From the NCBI RefSeq assembly GCF_000612845.1, contig NZ_CCAT010000065.1:147221-211220 (forward strand): a stretch of DNA of 64,000 nt. The letters run 5' to 3'. Source of the DNA: Clostridium ihumii AP5 (GTDB lineage: Bacteria; Bacillota; Clostridia; Clostridiales; Clostridiaceae). Each line of letters begins with the position of its first letter. Within the stretch, counting starts at the first letter, position 1. The position numbers and the translations under genes were made by a program. The notes under the pieces were generated by a model. That model made no database searches. It was not told the origin of the DNA and saw only the letters and a list, made by a program, of their open reading frames with translations. This document shows positions 1 to 9,153 of this stretch, one piece after another.

Positions 1-41
1 TTACTTCCAGATATAGTGTTATTGTTTTTTTCTACTACCAT
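1..41 (-). CDS. Start of an ftsL-like cell-division gene (partial)
   Basis: Only the first 13 codons are inside the window (MVVEKNNNTISGS). The ATG at 39-41 follows a GGGGGAG ribosome binding site and sits 27 bases downstream of the rsmH stop, in the same direction. In Firmicutes the gene after rsmH is normally a short ftsL-like septum protein with one membrane segment, and the polar N-terminus fits. The identity comes from position alone, because the diagnostic membrane and coiled-coil parts lie outside the window. Confidence 0.5.
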   Translation of the reverse strand, partial: MVVEKNNNTISGS

Positions 42-68
42 TTTACTCCCCCTATAGTATTTTTAGAA

Positions 69-992
69 CTAAATTTTCTCTGCAATTCTTAATTTTGAAC
101 TTTTACTTCTTGAATTATTTTCTCTTTCTTCATCACATGGTTCTATAGGCTTTCTTGTTATTAATTTTATTTTTGGTTTTTTATTACATACACACATTGG
201 TAATTCTTTAGGACATTCACAAGGATCGTTTAATTCTCTAAACTTATTTTTTACAATTCTATCTTCCAAAGAGTGGAATGTTATTATTGCTATTCTTCCA
301 TTCTTGTTTAACATTTCTACAGAATCTTCTATTGCTTTATTTAATATCATAAGTTCTTTATTAACTTCAATCCTTATTGCTTGAAATGTTCTTTTAGCTG
401 GATGTCCACCGTCTCTTTTATATTTTGAAGGTATAGCTGCTATTACTATATCAGCTAATTGTAAAGTTGTATTTATAGGTCTTCTATTTACTATAAAATT
501 GGCTATTCTTTTAGCAAATTTTTCTTCTCCAAAACTTTTTATAACATCAGCAAGTTCTTCTTCACTATAATCATTTACAACATTGTAAGCTGAAAATTCG
601 CTTTCTCTATTCATTCTCATATCTAAAGGAGCATCTTTCATATAGCTAAATCCTCTTTCTGCATTATCTAACTGATATGATGATACACCTAAATCCATTA
701 ATACTCCGTCAACTTTTTCTATATTTAAACTTTCTAATATTTCTTTTATATTGTAAAAATTATTATGAACATAAGTTACATTGTCATAATCCTTTAGCTT
801 TTCATTTGCTGCTTTTAAAGCATCTTCATCTTGATCTATTCCAATAAGCCTTCCTTTACTTGAAAGTTTTTTTAATATTTCACTTGAGTGACCTGCTCCT
901 CCTAATGTACAGTCAACATATATGCCATCTTCTTTTATGTTTAGTCCATCTATACATTCATTTAATAAAACTGAAACATGTTTAAATTCCAT
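69..992 (-). CDS. rsmH: 16S rRNA (cytosine-1402-N4)-methyltransferase RsmH
   Basis: RsmH (MraW) methylates N4 of C1402 in 16S rRNA using S-adenosylmethionine, fine-tuning the P site. At 307 aa it has the usual family length. The N-terminus [17 protein letters not shown], the SAM-binding segment [10 protein letters not shown] near residues 27-36, the [16 protein letters not shown] block near 95-110 and the late [12 protein letters not shown] motif near 237-248 are all family hallmarks. The ATG follows AAAGGAGATATTACA. It heads the division and cell-wall cluster that continues off the left edge. The mraZ gene that usually precedes it is not present; the 828 bases upstream have no gene. Confidence 0.97.
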   Translation of the reverse strand: MEFKHVSVLLNECIDGLNIKEDGIYVDCTLGGAGHSSEILKKLSSKGRLIGIDQDEDALKAANEKLKDYDNVTYVHNNFYNIKEILESLNIEKVDGVLMDLGVSSYQLDNAERGFSYMKDAPLDMRMNRESEFSAYNVVNDYSEEELADVIKSFGEEKFAKRIANFIVNRRPINTTLQLADIVIAAIPSKYKRDGGHPAKRTFQAIRIEVNKELMILNKAIEDSVEMLNKNGRIAIITFHSLEDRIVKNKFRELNDPCECPKELPMCVCNKKPKIKLITRKPIEPCDEERENNSRSKSSKLRIAEKI

Positions 993-1341
993 TGTAATAT
1001 CTCCTTTTAAATTTTTTCTAAAGGTAAGCTTTTCTTATGTTTAAAACTAACTTAATTTACTTAATACTAACTAATTGTAAAAGATATCATTTATTATATC
1101 GTCTACTTATAGTATTTTTTTATATTTAAAACACTAGTTTCTTACTCTTTTATGTTTTATAATACATTATCTATATTGTTTTTATTTATTCACTTTTATA
1201 TACTTTAAAATAAAATTTAAAGTATATATTTGTTATGCAATATTATTTCTTTATTTGCTTTTTAATAATGTTAATATCAATACCTTATTATCACCAATTA
1301 ATAGTTTTAATATGATAAATAGTAATTTTGAGACAATAATT

Positions 1342-1377
1342 TTGTTATTTATCTCATTCTCAATTGATAAATAACAA
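1342..1377. repeat. 12-bp inverted repeat upstream of rsmH
   Basis: TTGTTATTTATC and its exact reverse complement GATAAATAACAA are separated by 12 bases. A further partial copy, GATAAATA, lies just before at about 1314. The spacing and lack of a T tract argue against a terminator. It could be a protein-binding operator or a relic; no function is shown. Confidence 0.5.
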
Positions 1378-1635
1378 TTAATATATTCATCGAAAAGAAA
1401 AGAAAAAAATTTAACTCTATTAAATATTTATATCATAATTTATTCTATGAGTACATATAAATTCCTTTAAAATCTTCAAAGTTTTAAAATTTATTTTTTG
1501 CCATATACTTGTTTTTTTCGCATATGAGATTAAAAAAAATGTAAAAATATCCATTTTAATTGTATTTTATATTTTCCATATTTTTATTGTATTTTCTTTA
1601 CAATATTTTTTTAAATTTATATTGTTTACCTTTTG

Positions 1636-1664
1636 TTGAAATAAATTTTGTTCTAGAGTATAAT
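1636..1664 (+). promoter_or_regulatory. Sigma-A promoter of ychF
   Basis: TTGAAA at 1636-1641 and TATAAT at 1659-1664 are separated by exactly 17 bases, close to the vegetative consensus. The predicted start near 1671 gives ychF a leader of about 150 bases, which contains the palindrome at 1708-1747. Confidence 0.7.
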
Positions 1665-1707
1665 TTTAAAAGAGTTTAAATGTAGAAAAATAATATACTT
1701 TGTGTTA

Positions 1708-1747
1708 AACAAATTAATACTTAATTAATTTTAAGTATTAATTTGTT
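1708..1747. repeat. 17-bp-arm palindrome in the ychF leader
   Basis: The arm ACAAATTAATACTTAA at 1709-1724 is repeated as its exact reverse complement at 1731-1746, and one more pair extends it on each side. The 6-base centre is TTAATT. It lies about 40 bases after the predicted ychF transcription start and is not followed by a T tract. An operator or a 5' stabilising hairpin is more likely than a terminator. Confidence 0.6.
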
Positions 1748-1820
1748 ATTGTAATAAGTTTTAAACAATATATATTATTTATTATTAAATGTGTAGTTAA
1801 AGAAAGGATAGATTTTACAT

Positions 1821-2918
1821 ATGAAATTAGGAATAGTAGGATTACCAAACGTAGGAAAAAGTACTCTTTTCAATGCTATAACTAAAGCTGGAGCAGAGTC
1901 TGCTAATTATCCATTTTGTACAATTGAACCAAATGTAGGTGTAGTTAGCGTTCCCGATAAAAGATTAGATGTACTTGAAAAAATGTACAACACTAAAAGA
2001 AAAGTTTATACTGCAATTGAATTTTATGATATAGCTGGACTTGTTAGAGGTGCTAGTAAAGGTGAAGGACTTGGAAATAAATTTTTATCTCATATAAGAG
2101 AAGTTGCATCTATAGTTCATGTTGTTAGATGTTTTGAAGATGAAAATATAGTTCACGTAGATGGTTCTGTTGATCCAATAAGAGATATTGAAACAATAAA
2201 CCTTGAATTAATATTTTCAGATTTAGAAGTATTAGATAGAAGAATGGAAAAATCATTAAAATTAGTTCGTTCTGGAGATAAAACTGCTAAATTAGAGTAT
2301 GAATTAATGGAAAGAATAAAAAAACATCTTGAAGAAAACAAACCAGTTAGAACACTTGATGTTTCTGAAGATGAAAGCGAATTTGTAAAAAGTTTATTCC
2401 TTATAACATCTAAACCAGTGTTATATGCATGTAACATAAGTGAAGATGATTTAATGAGCGGTAACTTAGAAAATGATTTAGTAAAAAAGGTAAAAGCATA
2501 TGCTGAAGCTGAACATTCTGAAGCTATGGTTATATGTGCAAGACTTGAAGAAGAACTTTCAACTCTTGAAGATGATGAAAAGCTTTCTATGCTTGCAGAG
2601 TATGGTCTTGAAGAGTCAGGACTTGATAAACTTATAAGAGCTAGTTATAAATTATTAGGACTTATGAGTTATTTAACTGCTGGTGTTCAAGAAGTTAGAG
2701 CTTGGACTATAAAAAATGGAACAAAAGCACCTGCTGCTGCTGGTAAAATCCATAGTGATATAGAAAGAGGATTTATAAGAGCAGAAGTTGTATCTTATGA
2801 TAAACTTGTAGAATGTGGTTCTGAACCTGCTGCTAAAGAAAAAGGATTCTTTAGACTTGAAGGTAAAGATTATATAATGCAAGATGGAGATGTTGTTAAC
2901 TTTAGATTTAACGTTTAA
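1821..2918 (+). CDS. ychF: Redox-regulated ATPase YchF (Obg family)
   Basis: YchF (OLA1 family) is a ribosome-associated P-loop NTPase that prefers ATP to GTP and is linked to oxidative-stress control. The 365-aa length is typical. Walker A GLPNVGKST is at residues 7-15. The G3 region DIAGLVRGASKGEGLGNKFL is near 71-90. The G4 site reads ACNISEDD instead of NKxD, the substitution that explains ATP preference in the family. The C-terminal TGS domain includes LTAGVQEVRAWTI and ends FRLEGKDYIMQDGDVVNFRFNV. The ATG follows AAAGGATAG. It is monocistronic, with its own promoter and terminator. Confidence 0.97.
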   Translation: MKLGIVGLPNVGKSTLFNAITKAGAESANYPFCTIEPNVGVVSVPDKRLDVLEKMYNTKRKVYTAIEFYDIAGLVRGASKGEGLGNKFLSHIREVASIVHVVRCFEDENIVHVDGSVDPIRDIETINLELIFSDLEVLDRRMEKSLKLVRSGDKTAKLEYELMERIKKHLEENKPVRTLDVSEDESEFVKSLFLITSKPVLYACNISEDDLMSGNLENDLVKKVKAYAEAEHSEAMVICARLEEELSTLEDDEKLSMLAEYGLEESGLDKLIRASYKLLGLMSYLTAGVQEVRAWTIKNGTKAPAAAGKIHSDIERGFIRAEVVSYDKLVECGSEPAAKEKGFFRLEGKDYIMQDGDVVNFRFNV

Positions 2919-2950
2919 TCTTTATAAGAAAAATATAATATAAAACTAAA

Positions 2951-2988
2951 AAAGAAATGGAAAGGTATCAATACCTTTCCATTTCTTT
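2951..2988 (+). terminator. Rho-independent terminator of ychF
   Basis: An 18-bp perfect stem (AAAGAAATGGAAAGGTAT and its complement) with a tiny loop is followed by TTTATTTAT. It is nearly symmetric, so it may also stop minus-strand transcripts from the Lon-like gene. The stop codon of the small minus-strand gene overlaps its right end. Confidence 0.85.
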
Positions 2989-3160
2989 ATTTATCTAGAA
3001 ATTTTTTAAACTTTTTTAACTTATACAAATTAATTTTATATTTTTTATCATGTTTTAAATCTTTTATCGTAACTGTTGGTTTTTTTCCCATTTTAGCTTT
3101 CACTTTCATATTGTTAACTCTAACAGTTATATCCATATTATTAGAGTGATTATTTTTCAT
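2987..3160 (-). CDS. Small basic hypothetical protein (57 aa)
   Basis: I do not recognise this gene. It encodes a 57-aa, lysine-rich protein starting MKNNHSNNMDITVRVNN and ending KKFKKFLDK, with no cysteines or membrane segment. The pattern of alternating valine, isoleucine and lysine residues in ITVRVNNMKVKAKM suggests beta strands. The ATG at 3158-3160 lies inside the end of the Lon-like gene (11-base overlap). An AAAGGAG sits about 13 bases upstream, longer than ideal, so translation may be coupled. It ends in the shared terminator stem. It may be real, but no homologue is known to me. Confidence 0.5.
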   Translation of the reverse strand: MKNNHSNNMDITVRVNNMKVKAKMGKKPTVTIKDLKHDKKYKINLYKLKKFKKFLDK

Positions 3161-5444
3161 TGTATTTTAAAAACTCCTTTTGCATAGATTCCTTAACTTT
3201 ATCTATATTTATGGAGCTCTTATCCATAAGAACTTTTATAGCATCATCTATACATTCCATAGTGTAAATATTAAAATCTCCATTTTGTATAGCTTCTTCA
3301 ACTTCTTTAGAGAGCACTAAATCATTTTTATTTGAGAAAGGTATTAATACTCCTTTATTTTTTATGGAATCGACATTTTTACATACTTTAAAAAATCCTT
3401 CAATTTTTTCATTAACTCCACCTATAGGTTGTATTTCTCCAAATTGATTAATGGATCCTGTTACAGCTATATTTTGTTTAACTGGAATTTTAGTTATAGA
3501 TGATAACATACAAATAACTTCACCAACTGATGCACTATCCCCATCAACAATTCCATATATTTGTTCAAAATTCAAGTGAAAATCAACTGGTATCTTTTTA
3601 TAACCACCAACTAAATTGTTTATATAACCATTTAAAATACTTATTGCTTTATCATGAATTTTCCCACTTAGATTTCCTTCTCTTTGAGCATGAATTATTG
3701 TGCCATTTCCCTTATAACAATTACATGTTATTCTAATAGGTCTTCCAAAACTTATATATCCTATATCTATAACTGACAACCCATTTACTTGACCAACTTC
3801 ACTACTATCAACTTTAATTAAATTTCGCTTCTCTTTGTAACTATTCATAACTTCTTTTTCCATTATTTCTTCATTGTATGCTATTTTTATTATTTCCTCA
3901 CAATCAATTTTGTCCTTTTTATTTCTTTCTGAATCATTCTTAGCTAACAAAATTAAATCTTTTATTATTTCTGTATCAAAATACATTTTATCTCTACTTT
4001 CACATTTTCTACATAAATACTTTCCTATTTCACTTATAGCCTCTGTAGTAATTTCCCCTACATTATTTTGCTCACAACAATCCATTATTTCCCTTAATAA
4101 TGCTTCTTTAGACATTTTATCTAACCCTATTAGTGGATTGCATTCAGCTCTAATTTTAAATATCTTTTTAAATTCTTCATCATTATTGTAAAGCACATCA
4201 TAAAACTCATAATTACCTATCAAAATAACTTTTGTTACAGCTTTAATAGGTTCTGGTTTTAATCCACCTAAAGCTAATAATTCAAGATATCCTTTATTAT
4301 AATCCAAATCAACCTTTTCACTTAATAATACCTTTTTTAAATAGTAATATGATTGTGGATTACTTAAAAGACTATTAATTCTTATAATAAGACATCCTCC
4401 ATTAGCTTTTAAAAAACTTCCTGCTTTAATTAAGGATACATCAGATATATATACTCCATTATGATTTTCATACTCTATACTTCCAAGTAAATTATTTAAA
4501 CTTGGATCTTCCTCAAATATAACTGGTGGAGATTTTTTATCTGAGTTATCTACTATAACATTTATCATATATTTAAATATTATTTCATTTATTTTATCTT
4601 CATCTTCATCATAATCTATATTATAATTTTCCAATAATTCTTCTAACATTTTCTCTATAATATATATTAAATAATTTTGTGCTTCCACATCTTGATCTAA
4701 TATTTTTATACATTCTTCTTCTTCTATTTTCATTATTCCATATAAATATTCTTCCATAATCTCTTTTACTTTTTCTAATTCATGAGATTCAATATCTTTT
4801 AAATCTTCTAGTATTTCTTTAGTTTTTATTTTAAGTTCATTTACTTTTGTTATCATATCTTCTTTTTCTTGCTCATCTAGTTTGTCATATTCGTCTTCTG
4901 TCATTTCTTTTTCTTCGCTTAAAGGAATAAATGTAAACCCCTCTTCACTTGTTCTTATATCAAATCCACTGTTTTTTGATATACTTATAAGTTCACATAA
5001 CATATCACTTCTTTTTTTCTGAATTTTACCCACTAATTGTTCTTTTTCTTTACTTATTGAACTTGTATAAAATTCAAATGTTTTATCTGCAATTGTATTT
5101 TGTATATGCTCTAATAATTCTTTAAAAACTTTTCCTTTTCCATTAGCTACAAGTAGAGGTATAGGTTTTTTTATATCATCCTTTATAACATAACATATAT
5201 CTTTAGGTGCTTCTTCGCTTTTTAATATTTCATTTACATATTTCATTATACTTTCAACATTACTTTTTGAATAATCATCTATTAAATATACATTATACCC
5301 TTGATTCTTTATCTCTATTGCAGTTTTTATCTTATTATATGCTATATCATATTGTGGTAGCATATCAATGCTATCCTTTAACTTAACTTTTTCCATATCA
5401 AATTTAAAAACCACTTCTTTTGGAGTCAACTTTCTTCTCATCAT
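3150..5444 (-). CDS. Lon-like (LonB/LonC-type) serine protease with degenerate Walker A
   Basis: A 764-aa protein of the Lon-related AAA_32 type: an N-terminal ATPase-like region, a long acidic coiled-coil insertion (about residues 130-290), a LID-like segment and a C-terminal Lon protease domain. The catalytic dyad is intact: Ser637 in VDGDSAS and Lys680 in GGVNEKIEG. Residues 54-63, where relatives have a GxxGTG(K/R)(S/T) Walker A loop after the conserved IKxxGYNxY, read LIDDYSKSNV, so nucleotide binding is probably lost. The GGCLIIRINSLL and VTKVILIGNYEFYDVLY blocks fit the family. By analogy with described LonC enzymes it may degrade unfolded proteins without ATP. It is soluble and transcribed with the small gene behind it. 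Confidence 0.85.
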   Translation of the reverse strand: MMRRKLTPKEVVFKFDMEKVKLKDSIDMLPQYDIAYNKIKTAIEIKNQGYNVYLIDDYSKSNVESIMKYVNEILKSEEAPKDICYVIKDDIKKPIPLLVANGKGKVFKELLEHIQNTIADKTFEFYTSSISKEKEQLVGKIQKKRSDMLCELISISKNSGFDIRTSEEGFTFIPLSEEKEMTEDEYDKLDEQEKEDMITKVNELKIKTKEILEDLKDIESHELEKVKEIMEEYLYGIMKIEEEECIKILDQDVEAQNYLIYIIEKMLEELLENYNIDYDEDEDKINEIIFKYMINVIVDNSDKKSPPVIFEEDPSLNNLLGSIEYENHNGVYISDVSLIKAGSFLKANGGCLIIRINSLLSNPQSYYYLKKVLLSEKVDLDYNKGYLELLALGGLKPEPIKAVTKVILIGNYEFYDVLYNNDEEFKKIFKIRAECNPLIGLDKMSKEALLREIMDCCEQNNVGEITTEAISEIGKYLCRKCESRDKMYFDTEIIKDLILLAKNDSERNKKDKIDCEEIIKIAYNEEIMEKEVMNSYKEKRNLIKVDSSEVGQVNGLSVIDIGYISFGRPIRITCNCYKGNGTIIHAQREGNLSGKIHDKAISILNGYINNLVGGYKKIPVDFHLNFEQIYGIVDGDSASVGEVICMLSSITKIPVKQNIAVTGSINQFGEIQPIGGVNEKIEGFFKVCKNVDSIKNKGVLIPFSNKNDLVLSKEVEEAIQNGDFNIYTMECIDDAIKVLMDKSSINIDKVKESMQKEFLKYNEK

Positions 5445-5635
5445 AACCTCCCATGAATAAATCGCTTATTATATTACTATTCTTAACAGGAAACTTTTGG
5501 AACAAATTTATAAATTTAAAAAATAATTTATTATACTTATAATTTATGTTCTATATTTTATGTATATATTTTATTGTAATTTAATATGCTATATATATAT
5601 TTTATTTTAATATTTTTTAAAATTACAAATACATT

Positions 5636-5884
5636 TATAGGGTTACAAGTTCAAATTAATATTTTCATCAAATGATACTATTAAGTTTACAGTTTATTCT
5701 ATTATAATGTTGGGAACCAAATAAAAAGTAAGAGTGAAGAGTGAGAAATTTTTATAAGAATTGATTTTTAAAACTGATACTTCAGTTTTATCTTTAATTG
5801 TTCACCGTTATTTGTGCAACACTTTAAATTGCTCTTTCTAAATTAGAATAAGACTAATTTAATTTTTCAACTTGTATTCTTATC
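5636..5884. repeat. Intergenic modular repeat, short copy A
   Basis: This copy starts TATAGGGTTACAAGTTCAAA. It keeps the head motifs (CAGTTTATT, GAACCA) and the tail motifs (AAAACTGATACTTCAGTTTT hairpin, AACACTTTAAATTGCTCTTTCT) of the family seen at 9154, 38708, 44289, 57086 and 58242, but lacks most of the middle. It sits in the 658-base gap between the Lon-like gene and the unknown gene at 6103. Nothing suggests that it codes for protein. Confidence 0.65.
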
Positions 5885-5972
5885 TAAGCTTTAATTGCAT
5901 TCATATTTATCTATAGTATTTAAGCTTAATCTATTGTATACTTATATGTTGTATAGAATTTTTAATTTAAAC

Positions 5973-6001
5973 TTGTGAATTACTTAAAGTTTCGATATAA
6001 T
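5973..6001 (+). promoter_or_regulatory. Sigma-A promoter of the gene at 6103
   Basis: TTGTGA at 5973-5978 and TATAAT at 5996-6001 are 17 bases apart. The predicted start near 6008 leaves a leader of about 95 bases containing a strong hairpin. Confidence 0.6.
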
Positions 6002-6021
6002 ATTTTTATCATTGTTATTTT

Positions 6022-6057
6022 AGTGAGTTAAATTTTTATTATAAAAATTTAATCACT
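6022..6057 (+). promoter_or_regulatory. Leader hairpin, possible attenuator
   Basis: AGTGAGTTAAATTTTT pairs with AAAAATTTAATCACT across a 5-base loop, with one bulged G. TTTTATT follows directly. Its place inside the leader between promoter and gene looks like a weak intrinsic terminator used as an attenuator, but this is inferred from shape only. Confidence 0.45.
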
Positions 6058-6102
6058 TTTATTATGAATTTATAGATTTTTACTGAAAAGGAGTTATTTT
6101 TT

Positions 6103-6531
6103 ATGGGATTTAAAGATAAGTTATCTCAAAGTTATACTAATGCTTACTTAAATAGATATGGTGACAGACTTACTCAAATTCAAGGAAGAGTATTATCTGT
6201 AAAAGTTGAGGAAAAAAGCTTTTTAGGTATTATAAGAACTTTAACAGCTTTAATTGTTGTTAAACCAGTATCATCTTCTGGTGTTAGTACTTGTTACTAC
6301 AAGAAAAAGAAATGGTTTAAAAAGCCTACTTTTATGAACCTTTCACAAGGACATTCTGTAATAGTTCAAGGTTTAAAACCTGATAAAAAGAAGAAGAAAA
6401 AGAAGAAATATCAAGAATATTTATCTGTTGTCAACATTGTTAATATGACAAATAGGTCTGAATTAGTTCCATCAAACGGTGAAATACCAAAGAAACTTCA
6501 AAAGACTAAAGTTGATAGAAGATATAAATAA
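6103..6531 (+). CDS. Hypothetical lysine-rich protein (142 aa)
   Basis: I do not recognise this family. The ATG follows AAAAGGAGTTATTTTTT. The protein is strongly basic, with lysine clusters YYKKKKWFKK near residues 66-75 and a run of eight lysines near 90-97. There is no signal peptide or membrane segment. The alternating hydrophobic strands around GRVLSVKVEE, LTALIVVKP, SVIVQGLK and LSVVNIVNMT resemble a small beta-barrel such as an OB fold, so nucleic-acid binding is a guess. It is a single-gene unit with its own promoter, a leader hairpin and a shared terminator. Confidence 0.75.
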   Translation: MGFKDKLSQSYTNAYLNRYGDRLTQIQGRVLSVKVEEKSFLGIIRTLTALIVVKPVSSSGVSTCYYKKKKWFKKPTFMNLSQGHSVIVQGLKPDKKKKKKKKYQEYLSVVNIVNMTNRSELVPSNGEIPKKLQKTKVDRRYK

Positions 6532-6564
6532 AGTAGGAGATTTTTATTTTAAAATCTCCTACTT
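6531..6564. terminator. Bidirectional terminator between convergent genes
   Basis: The 14-bp stem AAGTAGGAGATTTT / AAAATCTCCTACTT has T-rich tracts on both sides (TTTATTTTTATT on the plus side). It lies between the convergent gene at 6103 and the P-type ATPase, which ends at 6573. Confidence 0.85.
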
Positions 6565-6572
6565 TATTTTTA

Positions 6573-9119
6573 TTATCTTCTTTTTTTATGTCCTATATAA
6601 ATGTATAAGCTATTAACCATAGCAATTGTTCCTGAGAAAAAAGCTATAATAAGCCATTGTCCTAAGTTTAATGCAACAGTGTGGAATATATTTTGAAATA
6701 CTGGTATGTAAATAATACATACTAATGATAAAAAGGAAACTAAAACAGCCCCTAGTAAATACATATTAGTAAAAGGATTTATTTCAAATAATGAATATCT
6801 TTCTGATCTACATTCAAATACATGCACAAGTTGAGACATTATAAGTGTACCTAGTGCAATAGTTCTACATACTTCTAAATCCATTCTATAATACTTTCCT
6901 GCAATAAAAGCCATTACTGTGCATATTCCAATTAAAGTACCTCTTAATAGTATTTTTTCCTTTAATCCTCCTGCAAATATGCTTTCATCTCTCTTTCTAG
7001 GTTTTTGCATCATTATATCACTATCTCCTGGATCAACACCTAACGCTATAGCTGGAAGTCCATCTGTAACTAAATTTACAAATAATATTTGTATTGGTAA
7101 TAATGGAGATTCTAAATAAAATAATGATGATAAAAACATTGTTAAAACTTCACCTAAGTTACATGATAATAAATATCTTATAAATTTTCTTATATTATCA
7201 TAAATCTTTCTACCTTCTTCTACAGCTGCAACTATAGTAGAATAATTATCATCTAATAAAATCATAGCTGCTGCTTCTTTTGTAACATCTGTTCCTGATA
7301 TCCCCATTGCAATTCCTATATCAGCCTCTTTTACTGCTGGTGCATCATTTACACCATCACCACTCATTGCAACTATATGACCCTTTTTCTTAAACATTTT
7401 TACTATTCTAAGTTTGTGTTTAGGACTTACTCTTGCAAATACTCTATATTTATCTATATTTGCTTTTAAATCATTATCTGAAAGCTTGTCTAGTTCTTCG
7501 CCTGTAATAACTTCATTTAAATCCCCACATATTTCTAAGTCTTTACCTATTGCATATGCAGTATTTTTATGGTCACCTGTAATCATTATTGGCTTTATTC
7601 CCGCTAACTTACATTCTATTACAGAATCTCTAGCTTCCTTTCTTGGAGGATCTATAATTCCAGCTATACCTACAAGTACTAATCCACTTTCCAATGAGTT
7701 ATCATTTTTTACTATATTTTCAGTTTTATATGCACCAGCAATACATCTTAATGCATCATATGACATTTGATCTATAGCTTTTTCTACTGTTCTTTTATGA
7801 TTAATAGTTAATGGTTCTATTTTTCCCCTTACTAATATATGTGTGCATTTTTTCATTACCATTTCTGGTGCACCTTTAACATAACAAGTTTCTTTTCCGT
7901 TTTCTTCAACTACAACTGACATCATTTTTCTTGTAGAATTAAATGGTATTTCATAAGTTCTCTTAGCTTTAGATATAAACCTTTGTAAAGTTTTTGGTTC
8001 ATTGAAAAATGCTTTTATTAGTGCTGTTTCTGTTGGATCACCAATTAAACATTTTTCTAAGTTTATATCTTTAAAATTGTAATCACAATCATTACAATAA
8101 ACAAATGTTTTTATAATTAAATCATTTATATCATTAAATTCATCTCTTATTTTTTCATTAAAATATACTTTTTTTACTATCATTTTATTTTCTGTAAGAG
8201 TTCCTGTTTTATCTGTGCATATTACTGAAGTACATCCCAACGTTTCAACTGCCGGTAATTTTCTTACAAGTGCTTTTCTTTGAAGCATTCTTGATACACC
8301 TAAAGCTAATGCTACTGTAACTATAGCAGCAAGTCCTTCTGGTATTGCAGCTACAGCTAATGTAACTCCACACAAAAACATTGTATATGGGTCTTGTCCT
8401 CTTACAATTCCTAGTATAGTAACTATTGCACATATAACAATACAAACTGCAACTAATATTTTACCTAATGAGTCTAATTTTTCACTTAGCACTGATTTTT
8501 CTGTCTCTATGCTATTTAGCATATGTGCTATTTTTCCCATTTCAGTATCCATACCAGTGCAAATTACTTTTGCCACACCTTTTCCAGTTAATACTGTAGT
8601 TCCCATAAAAATATTATTTGCACTTTTTTCTTTTGAATTTTTATAGACACCTACTGATTCACCTGTTAATAATGACTCATCTACCATAAAAGAGTTATCT
8701 TCAATAAGACAAGCATCAGCTTGTACCTTATCTCCGCTTTCTAATACAATTAAATCTCCTGGTACTAAATACATTGAGTTTACAACCTCAATAGCCCCAT
8801 TTCTTATTACCTTAGCTGTTGGAGATGCCATTTCTTTTAATGCTTCTAATGACTTTTCTGTTTTGTATTCTTGTACAAAACCTAATATAGCATTCATAAA
8901 TACTATTATAAGTATGGTTATTGCATCTGCCAAATCTCCCATAAAACCTGATATTATTGTTGCGCCTATTAACACCCAAATTATAAAATCATTAAATTGA
9001 CTTAAGAATATTTTTATGGCAGAAACTTTTTGCTTATTCTCTAAAACATTTAATCCAAATTGTTTTATTTTTTTCTCTACTTCTTCATTTGTAAGTCCTC
9101 TTAATTCTTTATCATACAA
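6573..9119 (-). CDS. Calcium-translocating P-type ATPase (PMCA/SERCA type)
   Basis: An 848-aa P2-type cation pump that uses ATP to move cations, most likely Ca2+, across the cell membrane. It shows TGES in the actuator domain, the phosphorylation motif DKTGTLTE with Asp303, KGAPE in the nucleotide-binding domain, and the hinge GDGVNDAPAVKEADIGIAMG. The ion-binding helix M4 reads AAIPEGLAAIVTVALALG, as in Ca2+ pumps (PEGLxAxVT). About ten hydrophobic segments are visible, the last four after the hinge. Translation appears to start at TTG after GGAGGGATATGA, since no in-frame ATG is near. It is monocistronic. The substrate (Ca2+, or Mn2+ as in PMR1 pumps) is inferred from family. Confidence 0.92.
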   Translation of the reverse strand: MYDKELRGLTNEEVEKKIKQFGLNVLENKQKVSAIKIFLSQFNDFIIWVLIGATIISGFMGDLADAITILIIVFMNAILGFVQEYKTEKSLEALKEMASPTAKVIRNGAIEVVNSMYLVPGDLIVLESGDKVQADACLIEDNSFMVDESLLTGESVGVYKNSKEKSANNIFMGTTVLTGKGVAKVICTGMDTEMGKIAHMLNSIETEKSVLSEKLDSLGKILVAVCIVICAIVTILGIVRGQDPYTMFLCGVTLAVAAIPEGLAAIVTVALALGVSRMLQRKALVRKLPAVETLGCTSVICTDKTGTLTENKMIVKKVYFNEKIRDEFNDINDLIIKTFVYCNDCDYNFKDINLEKCLIGDPTETALIKAFFNEPKTLQRFISKAKRTYEIPFNSTRKMMSVVVEENGKETCYVKGAPEMVMKKCTHILVRGKIEPLTINHKRTVEKAIDQMSYDALRCIAGAYKTENIVKNDNSLESGLVLVGIAGIIDPPRKEARDSVIECKLAGIKPIMITGDHKNTAYAIGKDLEICGDLNEVITGEELDKLSDNDLKANIDKYRVFARVSPKHKLRIVKMFKKKGHIVAMSGDGVNDAPAVKEADIGIAMGISGTDVTKEAAAMILLDDNYSTIVAAVEEGRKIYDNIRKFIRYLLSCNLGEVLTMFLSSLFYLESPLLPIQILFVNLVTDGLPAIALGVDPGDSDIMMQKPRKRDESIFAGGLKEKILLRGTLIGICTVMAFIAGKYYRMDLEVCRTIALGTLIMSQLVHVFECRSERYSLFEINPFTNMYLLGAVLVSFLSLVCIIYIPVFQNIFHTVALNLGQWLIIAFFSGTIAMVNSLYIYIGHKKRR

Positions 9120-9153
9120 TCATATCCCTCCTTTTATTCTTGCATAATACAAA

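Larger units (their letters stand above)
993..1820. other. Gene-free divergent intergenic region
   Basis: These 828 very AT-rich bases separate the divergent rsmH and ychF genes. No coding region with a ribosome binding site was seen on either strand, and no mraZ remnant. It does hold the ychF promoter and two long inverted repeats, listed separately. A promoter for rsmH must lie here but could not be picked out against the AT-rich background. Confidence 0.6.

Noticed and set aside
993..1820. A degraded mraZ upstream of rsmH
   Set aside because: No reading frame or fragment resembling MraZ could be found on either strand.
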